Part shown: positions 1-9,382 of the stretch, one piece after another
Position numbering within the stretch: the first letter of the stretch is position 1
Layout of the letters: every line of letters starts with the position of its first letter
Assembly: GCA_965223045.1 (NCBI GenBank)
Contig: CBDCVN010000013.1
Location: 5,022,001-5,086,000 of the forward strand
DNA: 64,000 bases
Origin: CBDCVN01 sp965223045
GTDB taxonomy: Bacteria > Deinococcota > Deinococci > Deinococcales > Trueperaceae
Direction: 5' to 3'
Translations under genes and position numbers: made by a program
The notes under the pieces: model-generated
What the model was told of the DNA's origin: nothing
The model's input: the letters and a program-made list of their open reading frames with translations, nothing else
Database searches by the model: none

Positions 1-433
1 TCCCAGTATGTTTATTGGTATCAGCATCAAACACAAAAAAATTGAAGCTATTACTTTTGGCATAAGCGGCAGCGATTTGTGGTGGCATTTGGCAATTGAT
101 GGGGACAGGAATAGCACCAATACTGTTTAAGGCAAGGAAATGTATGAATGGAGAAATTCCCTCTGCAGTATAGGTGCAAACATAAGATTTAGCACTCACA
201 CCATTGATGTAATACCAGTGTGCCAAATCACAAACCGCCTGGTAAAGCTGACTCAAACTAAACTGATCAAATGTATTACCGTACGGGGTAGTAAATTTCT
301 TTTCTAAGAAAAGAAATGGGATATCTTTGGTGGAACTAAGGGCATAAGCCTTAAATAGAAAATTCCCAGCACCAAGATTCTTATCATTATACATTTCCTC
401 ACGCACAGACTCTGTTAATATAGGTGAAATCAT
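1..433 (-). CDS. AMP-binding enzyme (acyl-CoA synthetase-like), N-terminal part, runs off left edge
   Basis: Reading the minus strand from an ATG at 433, the frame stays open for 144 codons to the window edge. The start is supported by TTTAGGAG about 8 nt upstream. The translation begins MISPILTESVREEMYND and includes a stretch like AHWYYINGVSAKSYVCTYT, then FLALNSIGAIPVPIN. This resembles the N-terminal part of ANL-superfamily adenylating enzymes, where a substrate enters and a neighbour is activated with ATP. The P-loop and A-motifs would lie outside the window, so substrate and subfamily cannot be called. It is divergent from the GH13 gene at 904. The open frame and RBS are seen directly; the family call is inference from pattern. 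Confidence 0.6.
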   Translation of the reverse strand, partial: MISPILTESVREEMYNDKNLGAGNFLFKAYALSSTKDIPFLFLEKKFTTPYGNTFDQFSLSQLYQAVCDLAHWYYINGVSAKSYVCTYTAEGISPFIHFLALNSIGAIPVPINCQMPPQIAAAYAKSNSFNFFVFDADTNKHTG

Positions 434-903
434 ACGAACTCCTAAAGTTTTTTATTTACTATTTAAAAGGGTATATAAATTTCTTTCCTACACACCTAAT
501 TAAAGCATGTAAGATTTTCTGCACTCTTAAGTGCTCCTCAACAAAAAACCTCTTACAATTGCTCCTCAACAAAAACCTCCTAAAAACATACACCTTGCAC
601 TTATTCAGTCAAAATGCTTTATTATGCACTAGATAATGGGTGAAGAATGAACACCTTGCATAGGAAAACCCCTTATGGATAACATCTACTGCACATCTAA
701 TAGATCCTTTTCAAACAAATGCCCAAAACCAAACCACTTTTCGAGCTAGTATATTTTCATTGTAAGCTTTTTAAAACTTCTGTGCAAGCTTAATTTTTAA
801 GGTATTTTTAGTTACATTCATTTGACCCCTTTCTACATTAAAAACATTGAACCATTACATGAAGGGTATTACCAAGGCACTTGTGCTAGCATAGGGATTT
901 ATA
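434..903. other. Intergenic region between divergent genes, with a short tandem repeat
   Basis: No coding frame here is convincing. It must hold the divergent promoters for the AMP-binding gene and the GH13 gene. Two near-identical copies of TGCTCCTCAACAAAAA(A)CCTC start at about 532 and 560, a 28-nt period. I see no further organised signal. Confidence 0.5.
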
Positions 904-3900
904 ATGAATATAGCAATTCCTTTGTTTACTCTAATTGTAGGGGTTCGAGCACTCCATATAAACAAAAAAGCTCGAGACCTCTATAAAATAGAAACTAGTC
1001 TTTTTACTATTCATGGTAACCTTATAACTGCCGATTTTAAGGCCGTACAGATAATTACTGAGCGAATTAATAATGCTAGACCAGCACAGCTTGGCATTAG
1101 TGCAGGCGAGTTGCAAGCAGTAGGGTTACTAGAAGAAGTCTTTCACTTGTTAATTGCTGAGTACGATAAACGTAATCCTCAGTTTATAGCCAAAGCCTAT
1201 GAATACCTGCAAGACAAACTAGGTAAAAAGGCCTTAGAGAAAACTTTACATAAATTTGCTGAACATTTTCCTGCTAATAGTGTTTATAGTGGTGAGGTTT
1301 CTTTGACTGACTATATAAATGGCATAAGTGATGGTATCCCTCATAGACATATAATCTTAGAAGAATTGCTCTTGCTAAAGCTCAATAACGAAAACCCTGC
1401 ATTAATAAAATTAAAAGACCTTTTTGATGATACCCCTTTAGTCAAAGATACAGCTTATATTAAGCTTATAAAACGGCTCGAGAAATTTTCTGAAGATCAG
1501 CCTGATGTAGGCCTAGGTGGTTCTCTGTTTAAGTTTTTGCGTGCACCTATGCAAGCTAGCCCACACTCACTAATGGGGCAACTAAAGTTTCTGCATGATA
1601 GCTACGGCACTCTTCTAGGAGAGGGTTTTAGTGATTTGATGAGGCGCATTTTAACTGCCCTAGATGTTCTTAGTGAAGAAACTGCTGCAAGGGGTGGTTT
1701 TGGTGGTGGGCCTCCGCCTATGATAGTGCCTGATAGGGATAGTCTGTTTGGCTATAGTGAAGATCTGAAGCTAGAGGAATATGAACATTTTAGTGCCGAT
1801 AGTTCTTGGATGCCTAGCTTGGTACTTATTGCTAAAAGTGTTTTTGTTTGGCTCGAGCAACTCTCACAAAAGTACCAGAAGCATATACATAAACTAAGCC
1901 ATATACCAGATGCTGAATTAGATGAGCTGGCAAGACGTGGTTTTACAGGATTGTGGCTAATCGGTATTTGGGAACGTAGCCCTGCTTCTAAAGAAATAAA
2001 AAACCGTATGGGCAACCCTGAAGCCTTGGCTTCGGCCTATGCTATTTATGATTATGAAATAGCTGCTGATTTAGGGGGAGAGGCTGCTTTGCAAAATTTG
2101 CGAGCTAGGGTAGGGGAGAGGGGCATTAGATTGGCTAGCGATATGGTACCTAACCATATGGGTATAGATTCACGTTGGGTGATTGAACACCCCGAAAGAT
2201 TCCTCTCTTTACCTGAGCCAGCTTTTCCTAGTTACAGCTTTGGTAGTGAGAACCTGTCAACAGATTCTCGAGTGAGTGTAAGGATAGAAGACCACTACTA
2301 TCACCATAGTGATGCTGCTGTAGTATTTCAGCGCGTAGATAACCAAACAGGGGAGACCCGTTATATTTACCATGGTAATGATGGTACTGCCACCCCTTGG
2401 AACGACACAGCACAACTTAACTACCTCGATGAATCTGTCAGGGAAGTCATAATTCAAACTATCCTAGCGGTAGCTCATAAGTTCCCAGTAATTCGCTTCG
2501 ATGCTGCTATGACTTTAGCCAAGCGTCATATACAACGTCTTTGGTTTCCCCAACCGGGAAAAGGTGGGGCTATTCCTTCCCGTGCACAGTATGGTGGCAT
2601 GGGTACTGATGAGTTTAACAGACGCATACCCAAAGAATTCTGGCGTGAGGTGGTAGATAGAGTTGCTGCTGAGGCACCGGGTACCTTACTATTAGCGGAA
2701 GCTTTTTGGTTTATGGAGGGTTATTTTGTGCGTACTCTTGGCATGCACCGAGTCTATAACAGTGCTTTTATGCACATGCTAAAAAATGAAGAAAACGCCA
2801 AGTATCGTCAGTCTATAAAAAATATTCTAGAGTCAGAACCTGAAATATTAAAACGCTTTGTAAACTTTATGAGCAATCCTGACGAGGAAACAGCTGTAAC
2901 TCAGTTTGGTAAGGAAGATAAATATTTTGGTGTATGCACTATGATGGTTACCTTGCCCGGTTTGCCTATGTTTGGCCACGGTCAAATAGAGGGCTTTAGT
3001 GAAAGGTATGGTATGGAATTTCGCCGTGCTAACTGGCAAGAGCAACCTGATAGTTGGTTAATAACCAGACATAAACAGGAGATTTTTCCCCTCTTGCACC
3101 GCCGTAGGCAATTTGCCGAAGTTACTAACTTCTTACTTTTTGACCTAATAGCCCCTGAAGGTTATGTAAATGAAAATGTTTTTGCTTATAGTAATAATTT
3201 TGAGGGAATGACTTCGCTCTTTGTTTTTCACAACAAATATGCTGAGGCAAGTGGTTGGATACGTACCTCAGCAAATTATAAGTCAGCACGAGGGCTTACT
3301 AGGCACACTCTAGCAGCAAGTTTAGGTATATCACAGGCCAAAGGCGAATTTATACTTTTCAAAGAACAAGCTAGTGGCTTAGAGTTCATTTACGAAATAA
3401 AAAAGCTTATAGAAGAAGGTTTTTACTTAGAGCTAAGGGCTTATGAATATCGTACCTACTTAGATTTTGAGCAGGTTACTGATCCTAGTGGAGATTACCA
3501 GAAAATTTATAAACATTTACAAGGTAAGGGAGTAAAAAATCTAGCAGATGAGATAGTTAAGCTTCAGTTAACACCCTTACATGATGCGTATTTGGGGCTT
3601 CTTAAAGATAAACGATTAAAGAAACTCGATACTCACTCAGAGTTTGCCAAGAAAGATCTTAAGGTTCTAAAAGATTACTTTGAAGCCTTTGGTAAGGTTT
3701 GTGAAAGTCATGGGCAGTCTATACGTTCATTTAAGAGCTTTAAAAAGAGGTTCAAAGAATTACTGACCTTGGTAAATTTTGAGCACAGTTCTAAAGCCTT
3801 GGTTAAAGACGTGAAAAAGCGACTAAGCCATTTTAAAGCTAGTAACTTGTTTATTTGGTTGAGCATAAGCCATTTAGCTACCACCACTGAAAAAAGCCTA

Positions 3901-4299
3901 GAGTTAGCTAATTCTTGGCGGCTTTGGGATGTTATTAGTGAATTAACTAGTAAAGAGGAAGCTGTGCTTATAGAGCTGCTTGTTTACTATCAGAATTGGC
4001 TTGTAGATAATAAAAGCGATAACCTTGCTCTTAAACTTGTAGAGACTCTTTTGGCTGATGATAAGGCATGCCGTTTCTTACGTATAAATGAATATGAAGG
4101 AGTAAAATACTTTCACAAAGAAAACTTTGAGGTGCTAACTACAGGCCTTTGGGCAGTGTGGATTTTGGCTTCGGCTGCTGCTGAAAATGCTGCCTTGATA
4201 ACGGGGCACGCTTTTGAAGTAGTTAGGGTTTTGGAGAAAGCTCGAGCAAGCTCAAAATATGAGGTGAACACTTTATTAGAAGCGCTTAAGTCCACATAA
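904..4299 (+). CDS. GH13-family alpha-amylase-like protein, 1131 aa
   Basis: The protein has the GH13 (alpha-amylase clan) conserved regions in order. Region I is DMVPNH (about residue 413), region II is RFDAAM with the expected nucleophile Asp at about 533, region III is LLAEAF with the acid/base Glu at about 599, and region IV is SNPDEE with Asp at about 660. The usual region IV His-Asp is Pro-Asp here, so a substrate-binding His is replaced. The ~400 residues before the barrel and ~300 after it are helical-looking and have no domain I can name. The start ATG has AGGG about 8 nt upstream. No signal peptide is clear, so it is probably cytoplasmic and acts on an alpha-glucan, maltooligosaccharide or related sugar. 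The exact reaction cannot be told. The catalytic triad is seen; substrate is unknown. Confidence 0.8.
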   Translation: MNIAIPLFTLIVGVRALHINKKARDLYKIETSLFTIHGNLITADFKAVQIITERINNARPAQLGISAGELQAVGLLEEVFHLLIAEYDKRNPQFIAKAYEYLQDKLGKKALEKTLHKFAEHFPANSVYSGEVSLTDYINGISDGIPHRHIILEELLLLKLNNENPALIKLKDLFDDTPLVKDTAYIKLIKRLEKFSEDQPDVGLGGSLFKFLRAPMQASPHSLMGQLKFLHDSYGTLLGEGFSDLMRRILTALDVLSEETAARGGFGGGPPPMIVPDRDSLFGYSEDLKLEEYEHFSADSSWMPSLVLIAKSVFVWLEQLSQKYQKHIHKLSHIPDAELDELARRGFTGLWLIGIWERSPASKEIKNRMGNPEALASAYAIYDYEIAADLGGEAALQNLRARVGERGIRLASDMVPNHMGIDSRWVIEHPERFLSLPEPAFPSYSFGSENLSTDSRVSVRIEDHYYHHSDAAVVFQRVDNQTGETRYIYHGNDGTATPWNDTAQLNYLDESVREVIIQTILAVAHKFPVIRFDAAMTLAKRHIQRLWFPQPGKGGAIPSRAQYGGMGTDEFNRRIPKEFWREVVDRVAAEAPGTLLLAEAFWFMEGYFVRTLGMHRVYNSAFMHMLKNEENAKYRQSIKNILESEPEILKRFVNFMSNPDEETAVTQFGKEDKYFGVCTMMVTLPGLPMFGHGQIEGFSERYGMEFRRANWQEQPDSWLITRHKQEIFPLLHRRRQFAEVTNFLLFDLIAPEGYVNENVFAYSNNFEGMTSLFVFHNKYAEASGWIRTSANYKSARGLTRHTLAASLGISQAKGEFILFKEQASGLEFIYEIKKLIEEGFYLELRAYEYRTYLDFEQVTDPSGDYQKIYKHLQGKGVKNLADEIVKLQLTPLHDAYLGLLKDKRLKKLDTHSEFAKKDLKVLKDYFEAFGKVCESHGQSIRSFKSFKKRFKELLTLVNFEHSSKALVKDVKKRLSHFKASNLFIWLSISHLATTTEKSLELANSWRLWDVISELTSKEEAVLIELLVYYQNWLVDNKSDNLALKLVETLLADDKACRFLRINEYEGVKYFHKENFEVLTTGLWAVWILASAAAENAALITGHAFEVVRVLEKARASSKYEVNTLLEALKST

Positions 4300-5296
4300 A
4301 CATGTTAGCAGCAGTTATCTGAGACTTTCAAATGTCCAAAACTATTTTTAGTAGAGTTTTATTAGAAATAATGACTTAGAGTTGTTCCCGATATATGTTA
4401 AGAACTATTAGTTGAGCCGTGCTAGGTGTGGAGAGTTCTTAACTTTATAAACACAATAACAATATAAAAAGTCCAATTGGGGAACAACTCTATTAGTCTA
4501 AGAGTTATAGTTATGAAGTGACTCTTATTCACTTACCTTATCCAAGGAATATCTTATGTGATCTGGCCTATCTATAACATTAGGAATTAATTAAGAAGCA
4601 TAACATAAATATTTAATTACAGATTGCCTGTGAAGTGGCAGAAGGTTATTCTGTTGGATATTGGTAAAATTATGATTATTAATGTAACCTGAGAAAAGAC
4701 ATAAGGTATCCAATCTGATGGTAATTCATTTCTAAAATCTATGATAATGTAACCAGATCTTAATTAATTGCACTTCATAAATGGGTTCCCAATCGAGTTG
4801 TGCAGTAAGTGTCAGTCACTAACTGACTCGAGTGCATCTTAAAAAAGTGCTACTGAATCACTCAGTAATGTTAACAGTTACGCATTGCCAATACTATTTT
4901 TGTTGTAAACTTAGCCATTAAACAGGCTTTACATTTTCAAGCAAACCTGCATATACTAAAGCCTAATAGCAGTTGTGAAAATAGTTGAATTATAAAGAAT
5001 CTTACGCATTAAAACTGCTTTAATCCTGTTTTGGACATGTTTTGTACTTCACATGTTCCTTAGACATAAAACACTTTGAAATATTGTAAGCAAAATTGTG
5101 GGCCTTATTATTCTGTTACTAAACCCAATGATGCTTTGCTAGGCAAAGTTCTAGGCATGTTTTGCTTAGTAAAAGATTGATTATTTTCAAGTAAGTACTC
5201 TCAGTCCAATTATTATACAGCAGTAGTTGGAATATTAAGACCACCTAATTCATTAGGTTAAGACTTAAGGCAATTGATAACTTTTAAGGAGAAAGC
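4300..5296 (+). ncRNA. Gene-free ~1 kb upstream of rho with nested inverted repeats; candidate structured RNA / long rho leader
   Basis: There is no plausible ORF, but perfect complementarities are dense and mostly nested. Stems: 4377-4389 with 4480-4492 (13 bp); 4397-4406 with 4434-4443 (10 bp, inside the first); 4511-4520 with 4771-4780 (10 bp); 4585-4595 with 4759-4769 (11 bp); 4615-4626 with 4711-4726 (6+6 bp with a bulge); 4644-4648 with 4685-4689. A long hairpin spans 4794-4830. Smaller ones are at 4851-4867, 4924-4964 and 5243-5258. Such nesting is what a folded RNA would leave in the DNA. rho genes in other bacteria are often autoregulated through their leaders, so an extended 5' UTR is one reading and a free-standing RNA is the other. 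Strand and ends are inferred. Confidence 0.45.
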
Positions 5297-6823
5297 ATGG
5301 CTGTTAGCACAGAGTCAAAGTCAAAACGTACAACTAGCACAACAAAGCGTGGTAGCCGTAAGAAATCTAGCAAGGCAACTGAAGATGAGTTGGAAACAAA
5401 GTCCCGTGATGAAGATGAAGATACTGAAGAAAACCAAGAGCAAGAAGATAATGCTAAAGAAGATACTGACCTAGAAGAAGGTACTAAAGAACTAGATGCT
5501 AAAGAGGTTATTACAGGAAAAAAATCAAAGAACAAACGCTCCTTAAGGCGTTCACGTAATAGTCGTAAATCAAGCATTAGCTTTAAAGAACTGCAAGAAA
5601 AGATCTTACCTGAACTGCAACTTTTGGCCAAAGAAACTGCTTTAGATGACTATCGCGAGATGGAAAAAGATGCTTTAGCAGAGGCGATTTTGGCCCGCAT
5701 AGCTGAAGGTGAAGGCTTAAAGTTAGTCAAAGGCTACCTAGAAATTTCTAGTGATGGCTATGGATTCTTACAAGAATCGCTTTTACAAGATAAGACCCGT
5801 TCAGTAATTGTTTCTGCAGGATTGATAAAGCAATTTAAGCTACGCACAGGCGACCACATAATGGGTAAAACCAGGCGTCCACGTGAAAACGAGCGTTATG
5901 GTACACTTATTCGAGTAGAGTCGGTTAATGGTATTGACCCTCAAAAAGCTTCATTGCGCCCCCGCTTTGATGATCTCATACCTACTTTCCCAGAACAGCA
6001 CATCAAATTAGAGACAACCCAACAAGCAATTTCTGCTCGAGTCATAGATTTACTAGCTCCTATTGGTCGTGGCCAGCGTGGACTAATTGTTGCGCCACCG
6101 AAAGCAGGTAAAACCACATTACTAAAAGCTGTAGCAAATGCGGTTACAACTAATGAGCCAGACATAAAAGTCATAGTCCTTTTGGTTGATGAACGTCCAG
6201 AAGAGGTGACTGATTTTAGGGAATCAGTTTCAAGTGTGGAAGTTATTGCTAGTACATTTGATGAGCCACCGACAAATCACATTCGTGTAGCAGAGTTTGT
6301 TCATGAGCGCTCGAGGCGAATTGTAGAGGATGGGGGTCATGTGATGATTTTGTTAGATTCTATAACACGTTTAGCTCGAGCTAATAACCTAGTTACTCCC
6401 CCAACAGGACGCACACTTTCTGGAGGGTTAGATTCCAGTGCCTTGCACTGGCCAAAGCGTTTTTTAGGTGCAGCTCGTAACATTCGTGGTGGTGGATCAC
6501 TAAGCATTCTTGCTACAGCACTTATAGAGACAGGCTCCCGCATGGATGACGTTATTTTCGAGGAATTTAAGGGCACAGGTAATATGGAATTGCATTTAAG
6601 TCGCCGCTTAGAAGAAAAGAGGATTTTCCCTGCAATAGATATTCTCAAATCAGGTACTCGCCGCGAAGATTTACTTTTAGATGAGGAAACCCTAGCTAAA
6701 ATGTGGTTACTCAGGAAAGTTATTAGTGATATGGATCCTGCTGAAGCTATGGAAATGCTTCTCTCTCGTTTAGGTCGTACTAAGAGTAATGATAGCTTCT
6801 TAAGCTCATTAAGTGGGGGTTAA
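5297..6823 (+). CDS. rho: Transcription termination factor Rho, 508 aa
   Basis: This is the hexameric ATP-dependent RNA translocase that ends transcription. Residues 1-95 form a low-complexity extension, first Ser/Lys/Arg-rich, then acidic, then basic; such extensions are known in Rho of several phyla. Next come a Rho_N/RNA-binding domain (about 95-235, with GYLEISSDGYGFL) and the RecA-like ATPase. The Walker A motif APPKAGKTT is at about 266-274, Walker B is VMILLDSITRLARA, and GGSLSILATALIETGS is the conserved segment downstream. The start is fixed by AAGGAG 8 nt upstream. The ~1 kb upstream is gene-free and full of inverted repeats. A LysM/M23 gene follows after 82 nt. Confidence 0.97.
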   Translation: MAVSTESKSKRTTSTTKRGSRKKSSKATEDELETKSRDEDEDTEENQEQEDNAKEDTDLEEGTKELDAKEVITGKKSKNKRSLRRSRNSRKSSISFKELQEKILPELQLLAKETALDDYREMEKDALAEAILARIAEGEGLKLVKGYLEISSDGYGFLQESLLQDKTRSVIVSAGLIKQFKLRTGDHIMGKTRRPRENERYGTLIRVESVNGIDPQKASLRPRFDDLIPTFPEQHIKLETTQQAISARVIDLLAPIGRGQRGLIVAPPKAGKTTLLKAVANAVTTNEPDIKVIVLLVDERPEEVTDFRESVSSVEVIASTFDEPPTNHIRVAEFVHERSRRIVEDGGHVMILLDSITRLARANNLVTPPTGRTLSGGLDSSALHWPKRFLGAARNIRGGGSLSILATALIETGSRMDDVIFEEFKGTGNMELHLSRRLEEKRIFPAIDILKSGTRREDLLLDEETLAKMWLLRKVISDMDPAEAMEMLLSRLGRTKSNDSFLSSLSGG

Positions 6824-6905
6824 CAAGACCAAACTATACTTTTGCTAAAAAGCTAGAAAATTCTCGCTGCATACAAAAAGAAGTTTAAGTAGAATATAGA
6901 CCTAA

Positions 6906-7988
6906 ATGTTGCGCTTATTGATTATTCTCTTTTTTAGCTTTTTATTTGCTTGGGGGCAGAATTATTCTACACATATAGTTAAAAGTGGTGACACACTTTG
7001 GGAGCTTGCAGCTCGCTATAATACTACTGTAGGAGATTTGCAGCAGCTTAATGGTTTGTATAGTACAACTATTAGTATAGGTCAACAGCTATATTTGCCA
7101 GCGGCGACAGGAGGAGCAATTTCTGCAGAAAATGCTGCAATACTTTCTGGATACCCTAATACTTTTAAGTTACATATAGTCAGTCAAGGTGAGAGCTTAT
7201 TCAGCATTGCTCAGCACTATGGCTTAAATGAGGATACTTTAAAAAGTGTTAATCCTGAAGTTGTAAGTACTCCTGCACAGGGGCTAGCTTTACGAATACC
7301 ACCCCATACAGGCAGAATGGTTGCTCTGCAAACAGGTGAAAGTATATTAAGCCTTTCTTTAAAGTATAGCTTAGCACCAAGTGAACTAGCCGAATCTAAT
7401 GGTGTTGAGAATTTAAATTCTTTAGAGGGGAAAAAAATATTCATTCCTATAACTGCAAGTGTTTTGCCCCAAGGAAGCTCTGTTACTACGGGACAAAGCG
7501 GGCAAAGCAGGCGTGAGATATTACATGCTAAACAACTAGCGATTTTACAAAAAGCTCCTACACTGATTGCTAACTACAGTTACAGTAAGTACACTCAACA
7601 AAATTATGCATGGCCCCTAAATGTACGTGGCCGTCTAACTTCTTATTTTGGTCGACGGGACTTAGTAATAAATGGTAGTAACTTCCATGCTGGTATAGAT
7701 ATTGCTGCTCCTGCAGGCACTCCTATTCTTGCTACTAAAAATGGAGTGGTGGCAAAAGCTGGTTGGTTAGGTGGGTATGGTTATGCTGTATATGTTAACC
7801 ACAATGATGGTACCCAAACTCGTTATGCTCACATGAGCCAAGTCTTTGTGGTTCAATCTCAGAGTGTCAGGCAAGGTGAGCAACTTGGTTTAGTAGGGAG
7901 CACTGGCATATCTACAGGACCTCATTTACATTTTGAATTGCGGGTCCATGGATATGCAGCAAATCCTCTTGAATACTTGAACAATTGA
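6906..7988 (+). CDS. LysM-repeat M23 peptidase, secreted, 360 aa
   Basis: An N-terminal hydrophobic signal peptide (residues 1-17, ending AWG) is followed by three LysM-type repeats. The first is HIVKSGDTLWELAARYNTTV, the second HIVSQGESLFSIAQHYGL, and the third is a weaker copy at about 140-180. The C-terminal domain (about 235-355) is an M23 endopeptidase with the zinc ligands HAGIDIAAP, YAHMS and HLHFEL. LysM binds peptidoglycan and M23 cuts its cross-links, so this is an envelope remodelling enzyme or activator of the EnvC/NlpD type. No good RBS is visible; TATAGA ends 6 nt before the ATG, so a very short leader is possible. Confidence 0.9.
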   Translation: MLRLLIILFFSFLFAWGQNYSTHIVKSGDTLWELAARYNTTVGDLQQLNGLYSTTISIGQQLYLPAATGGAISAENAAILSGYPNTFKLHIVSQGESLFSIAQHYGLNEDTLKSVNPEVVSTPAQGLALRIPPHTGRMVALQTGESILSLSLKYSLAPSELAESNGVENLNSLEGKKIFIPITASVLPQGSSVTTGQSGQSRREILHAKQLAILQKAPTLIANYSYSKYTQQNYAWPLNVRGRLTSYFGRRDLVINGSNFHAGIDIAAPAGTPILATKNGVVAKAGWLGGYGYAVYVNHNDGTQTRYAHMSQVFVVQSQSVRQGEQLGLVGSTGISTGPHLHFELRVHGYAANPLEYLNN

Positions 7989-7999
7989 ACAATTAACTA

Positions 8000-8171
8000 T
8001 AGATGTCCAGATAAATTCTCGCCGTATCAACGTGAGGAATGTCATCCTGAGCGAAGCGAAGGATCTCAAATGAGTTACGCTGCCTGAGATTCTTCATCGC
8101 TAAAGCTCTATCAGAATGACATGCTCACAGAAGGGATTCCTCTTTAGGGAAAATACTTCTCTGTATTGCTC
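8000..8171 (+). mobile_element. MITE related to the IS630 element (copy 1)
   Basis: It starts with TAGATGTCCAGATAAATTCT, identical to the left terminal sequence of the two full IS630-type elements in this window. It ends with a degenerate version of the inverted end (TTTAGGGAAAATACTTCTCTG). Inside is an imperfect palindrome beginning GTCATCCTGAGCGAAGCGAAGG and closing with TCAGAATGACATGCTC. No transposase is encoded. Two further copies lie at 53838-54010 and 39724-39898. It could be moved in trans by the IS630 transposase. Confidence 0.7.
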
Positions 8172-8201
8172 ACTTGCAAAAAATACCAAATGAATCACAA
8201 A

Positions 8202-9382
8202 CCAAGAGTTTGAACTGAAATTTCAACCCTTATGGAGACAGTATTAAATAATTACAAGGTGCTAGAGTATCCGGTCAAAGCGAGGTTTTTGAGATTTTCA
8301 CCAACTTCAATTTGAGCTTCTCTGAAAGTTAGCTTAGGGTGTGCAATAAGATGTTCTCTAACCCTTCCAAAAGCACTTATGCATAAATCTAAGTGTTTCA
8401 TTTGTACAACAAATTTTGGACTTTGGCAGGCCTGTGCCCCAAGATTCTGCTTTAGTAACCTATGCATCACCTCATCTCCCCAGCGAGCTTTATAAGCCCT
8501 TATTATCTCCTGTACACCCATTTCTTCAGCACTAAAAACTAAAACTGATAACTCTACTCCTGTTCCTTTACGCCACCAATTAATCATCAACCAAACCTTG
8601 CCCACATTTGGTAAATACACCTTTACTTTCTTGGCATAGCATTCTAACTTTGGATACCAATGGGCTTTGCTTGGTGGAAATAATTGCGCCAATTCTTTGA
8701 TCTTTATTCCTGCCATAGCCTCTATTTCTTTTTCTGTGCCATAGACTTGCTTTTCTGTATACTTTACTAAGTGACTATTGGGTATACGAGCAACAAAGGG
8801 AATTCCTAGACAACGTAATTTGTACAGTTGTGAACGCTTAATCATACCACCATCCATTACTACTCCTCTGATAGGGTGTTGCCTAGCAACTTTACGAGTG
8901 ATGCTTAAAGCTACTTCACTAGGAGTCATACTTGGATAGGTAGAAGTATGCAAATAGGGACGCAAATTAGGCATGAAACCTACAGGGTAGGGTAGAGTTT
9001 TTGTATCAGGAGTGATCAAAACAGCTGTAGCAACACTTAAACCCCAATAGTTACCTTGACTAATGTAGTAAGGGGCAATTCCTTCGATAGAAGAGCCACT
9101 ATGTCGGAAGAGGGTAATATCAATAGCTAAGAAAAAGTTGTGAGGGGCGTTAGAGAGTCTTGGTTGCAAAGAATCAAGATAAGGATGAGTGTAGGTAGCT
9201 AATAATCTAGCTGCATAACTATTAGAGCAAGGTAAAAAACCATGTCTAAACATAGAGTAAAGATTCTTGTGTTCTAGTGTTAACAAGCCAACTTGATAAG
9301 CAAGTTCAAGTTGTTCTAGTGTAGAGAGAGTTTTTAAACTATTCACGACACCTGTCTTGACGAATAAATCTTTGTTTGTCAA
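8202..9382 (-). mobile_element. IS701/IS4-like insertion sequence (3' end defined, 5' end not found)
   Basis: The end on the transposase-stop side begins CCAAGAGTTTGAACT at 8202. The same sequence, inverted, is found at 10210-10224 beside a remnant of a second copy, which supports it as an element terminus. No matching inverted repeat was seen upstream of the transposase start, so the right boundary is given as the CDS start only. Confidence 0.5.
8252..9382 (-). CDS. Transposase, DDE type (IS701/IS4-like), 376 aa
   Basis: The acidic triad can be placed: LAIDITLF (about residue 88), VVMDGGM (about 198), and the C-terminal block YKARWGDEVMHRLLKQNLGA, where the Glu lies in a YREK-like context typical of IS4-superfamily and IS701-type transposases. 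The length fits a complete protein. The C-terminus overlaps the element end: LALTGYSSTL is encoded by a 20-nt stretch that recurs inverted at 10144-10163. The family assignment within the IS4 superfamily is tentative; that it is a transposase is firm. It appears intact. Confidence 0.8.
   Translation of the reverse strand: MTNKDLFVKTGVVNSLKTLSTLEQLELAYQVGLLTLEHKNLYSMFRHGFLPCSNSYAARLLATYTHPYLDSLQPRLSNAPHNFFLAIDITLFRHSGSSIEGIAPYYISQGNYWGLSVATAVLITPDTKTLPYPVGFMPNLRPYLHTSTYPSMTPSEVALSITRKVARQHPIRGVVMDGGMIKRSQLYKLRCLGIPFVARIPNSHLVKYTEKQVYGTEKEIEAMAGIKIKELAQLFPPSKAHWYPKLECYAKKVKVYLPNVGKVWLMINWWRKGTGVELSVLVFSAEEMGVQEIIRAYKARWGDEVMHRLLKQNLGAQACQSPKFVVQMKHLDLCISAFGRVREHLIAHPKLTFREAQIEVGENLKNLALTGYSSTL

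Noticed and set aside
4411..4433. GAGCCGTGCTAGGTG resembles the 5' (Alu) domain of bacterial large SRP RNA
   Set aside because: The conserved S-domain (GGAAGGAAGCAGCC-like) and the rest of the SRP fold are not found nearby, and the flanking stems differ.
4300..5296. tmRNA, RNase P RNA or group II intron
   Set aside because: No tRNA-like T-arm, no GAGGAAAGTCC-type core and no domain V motif were found.
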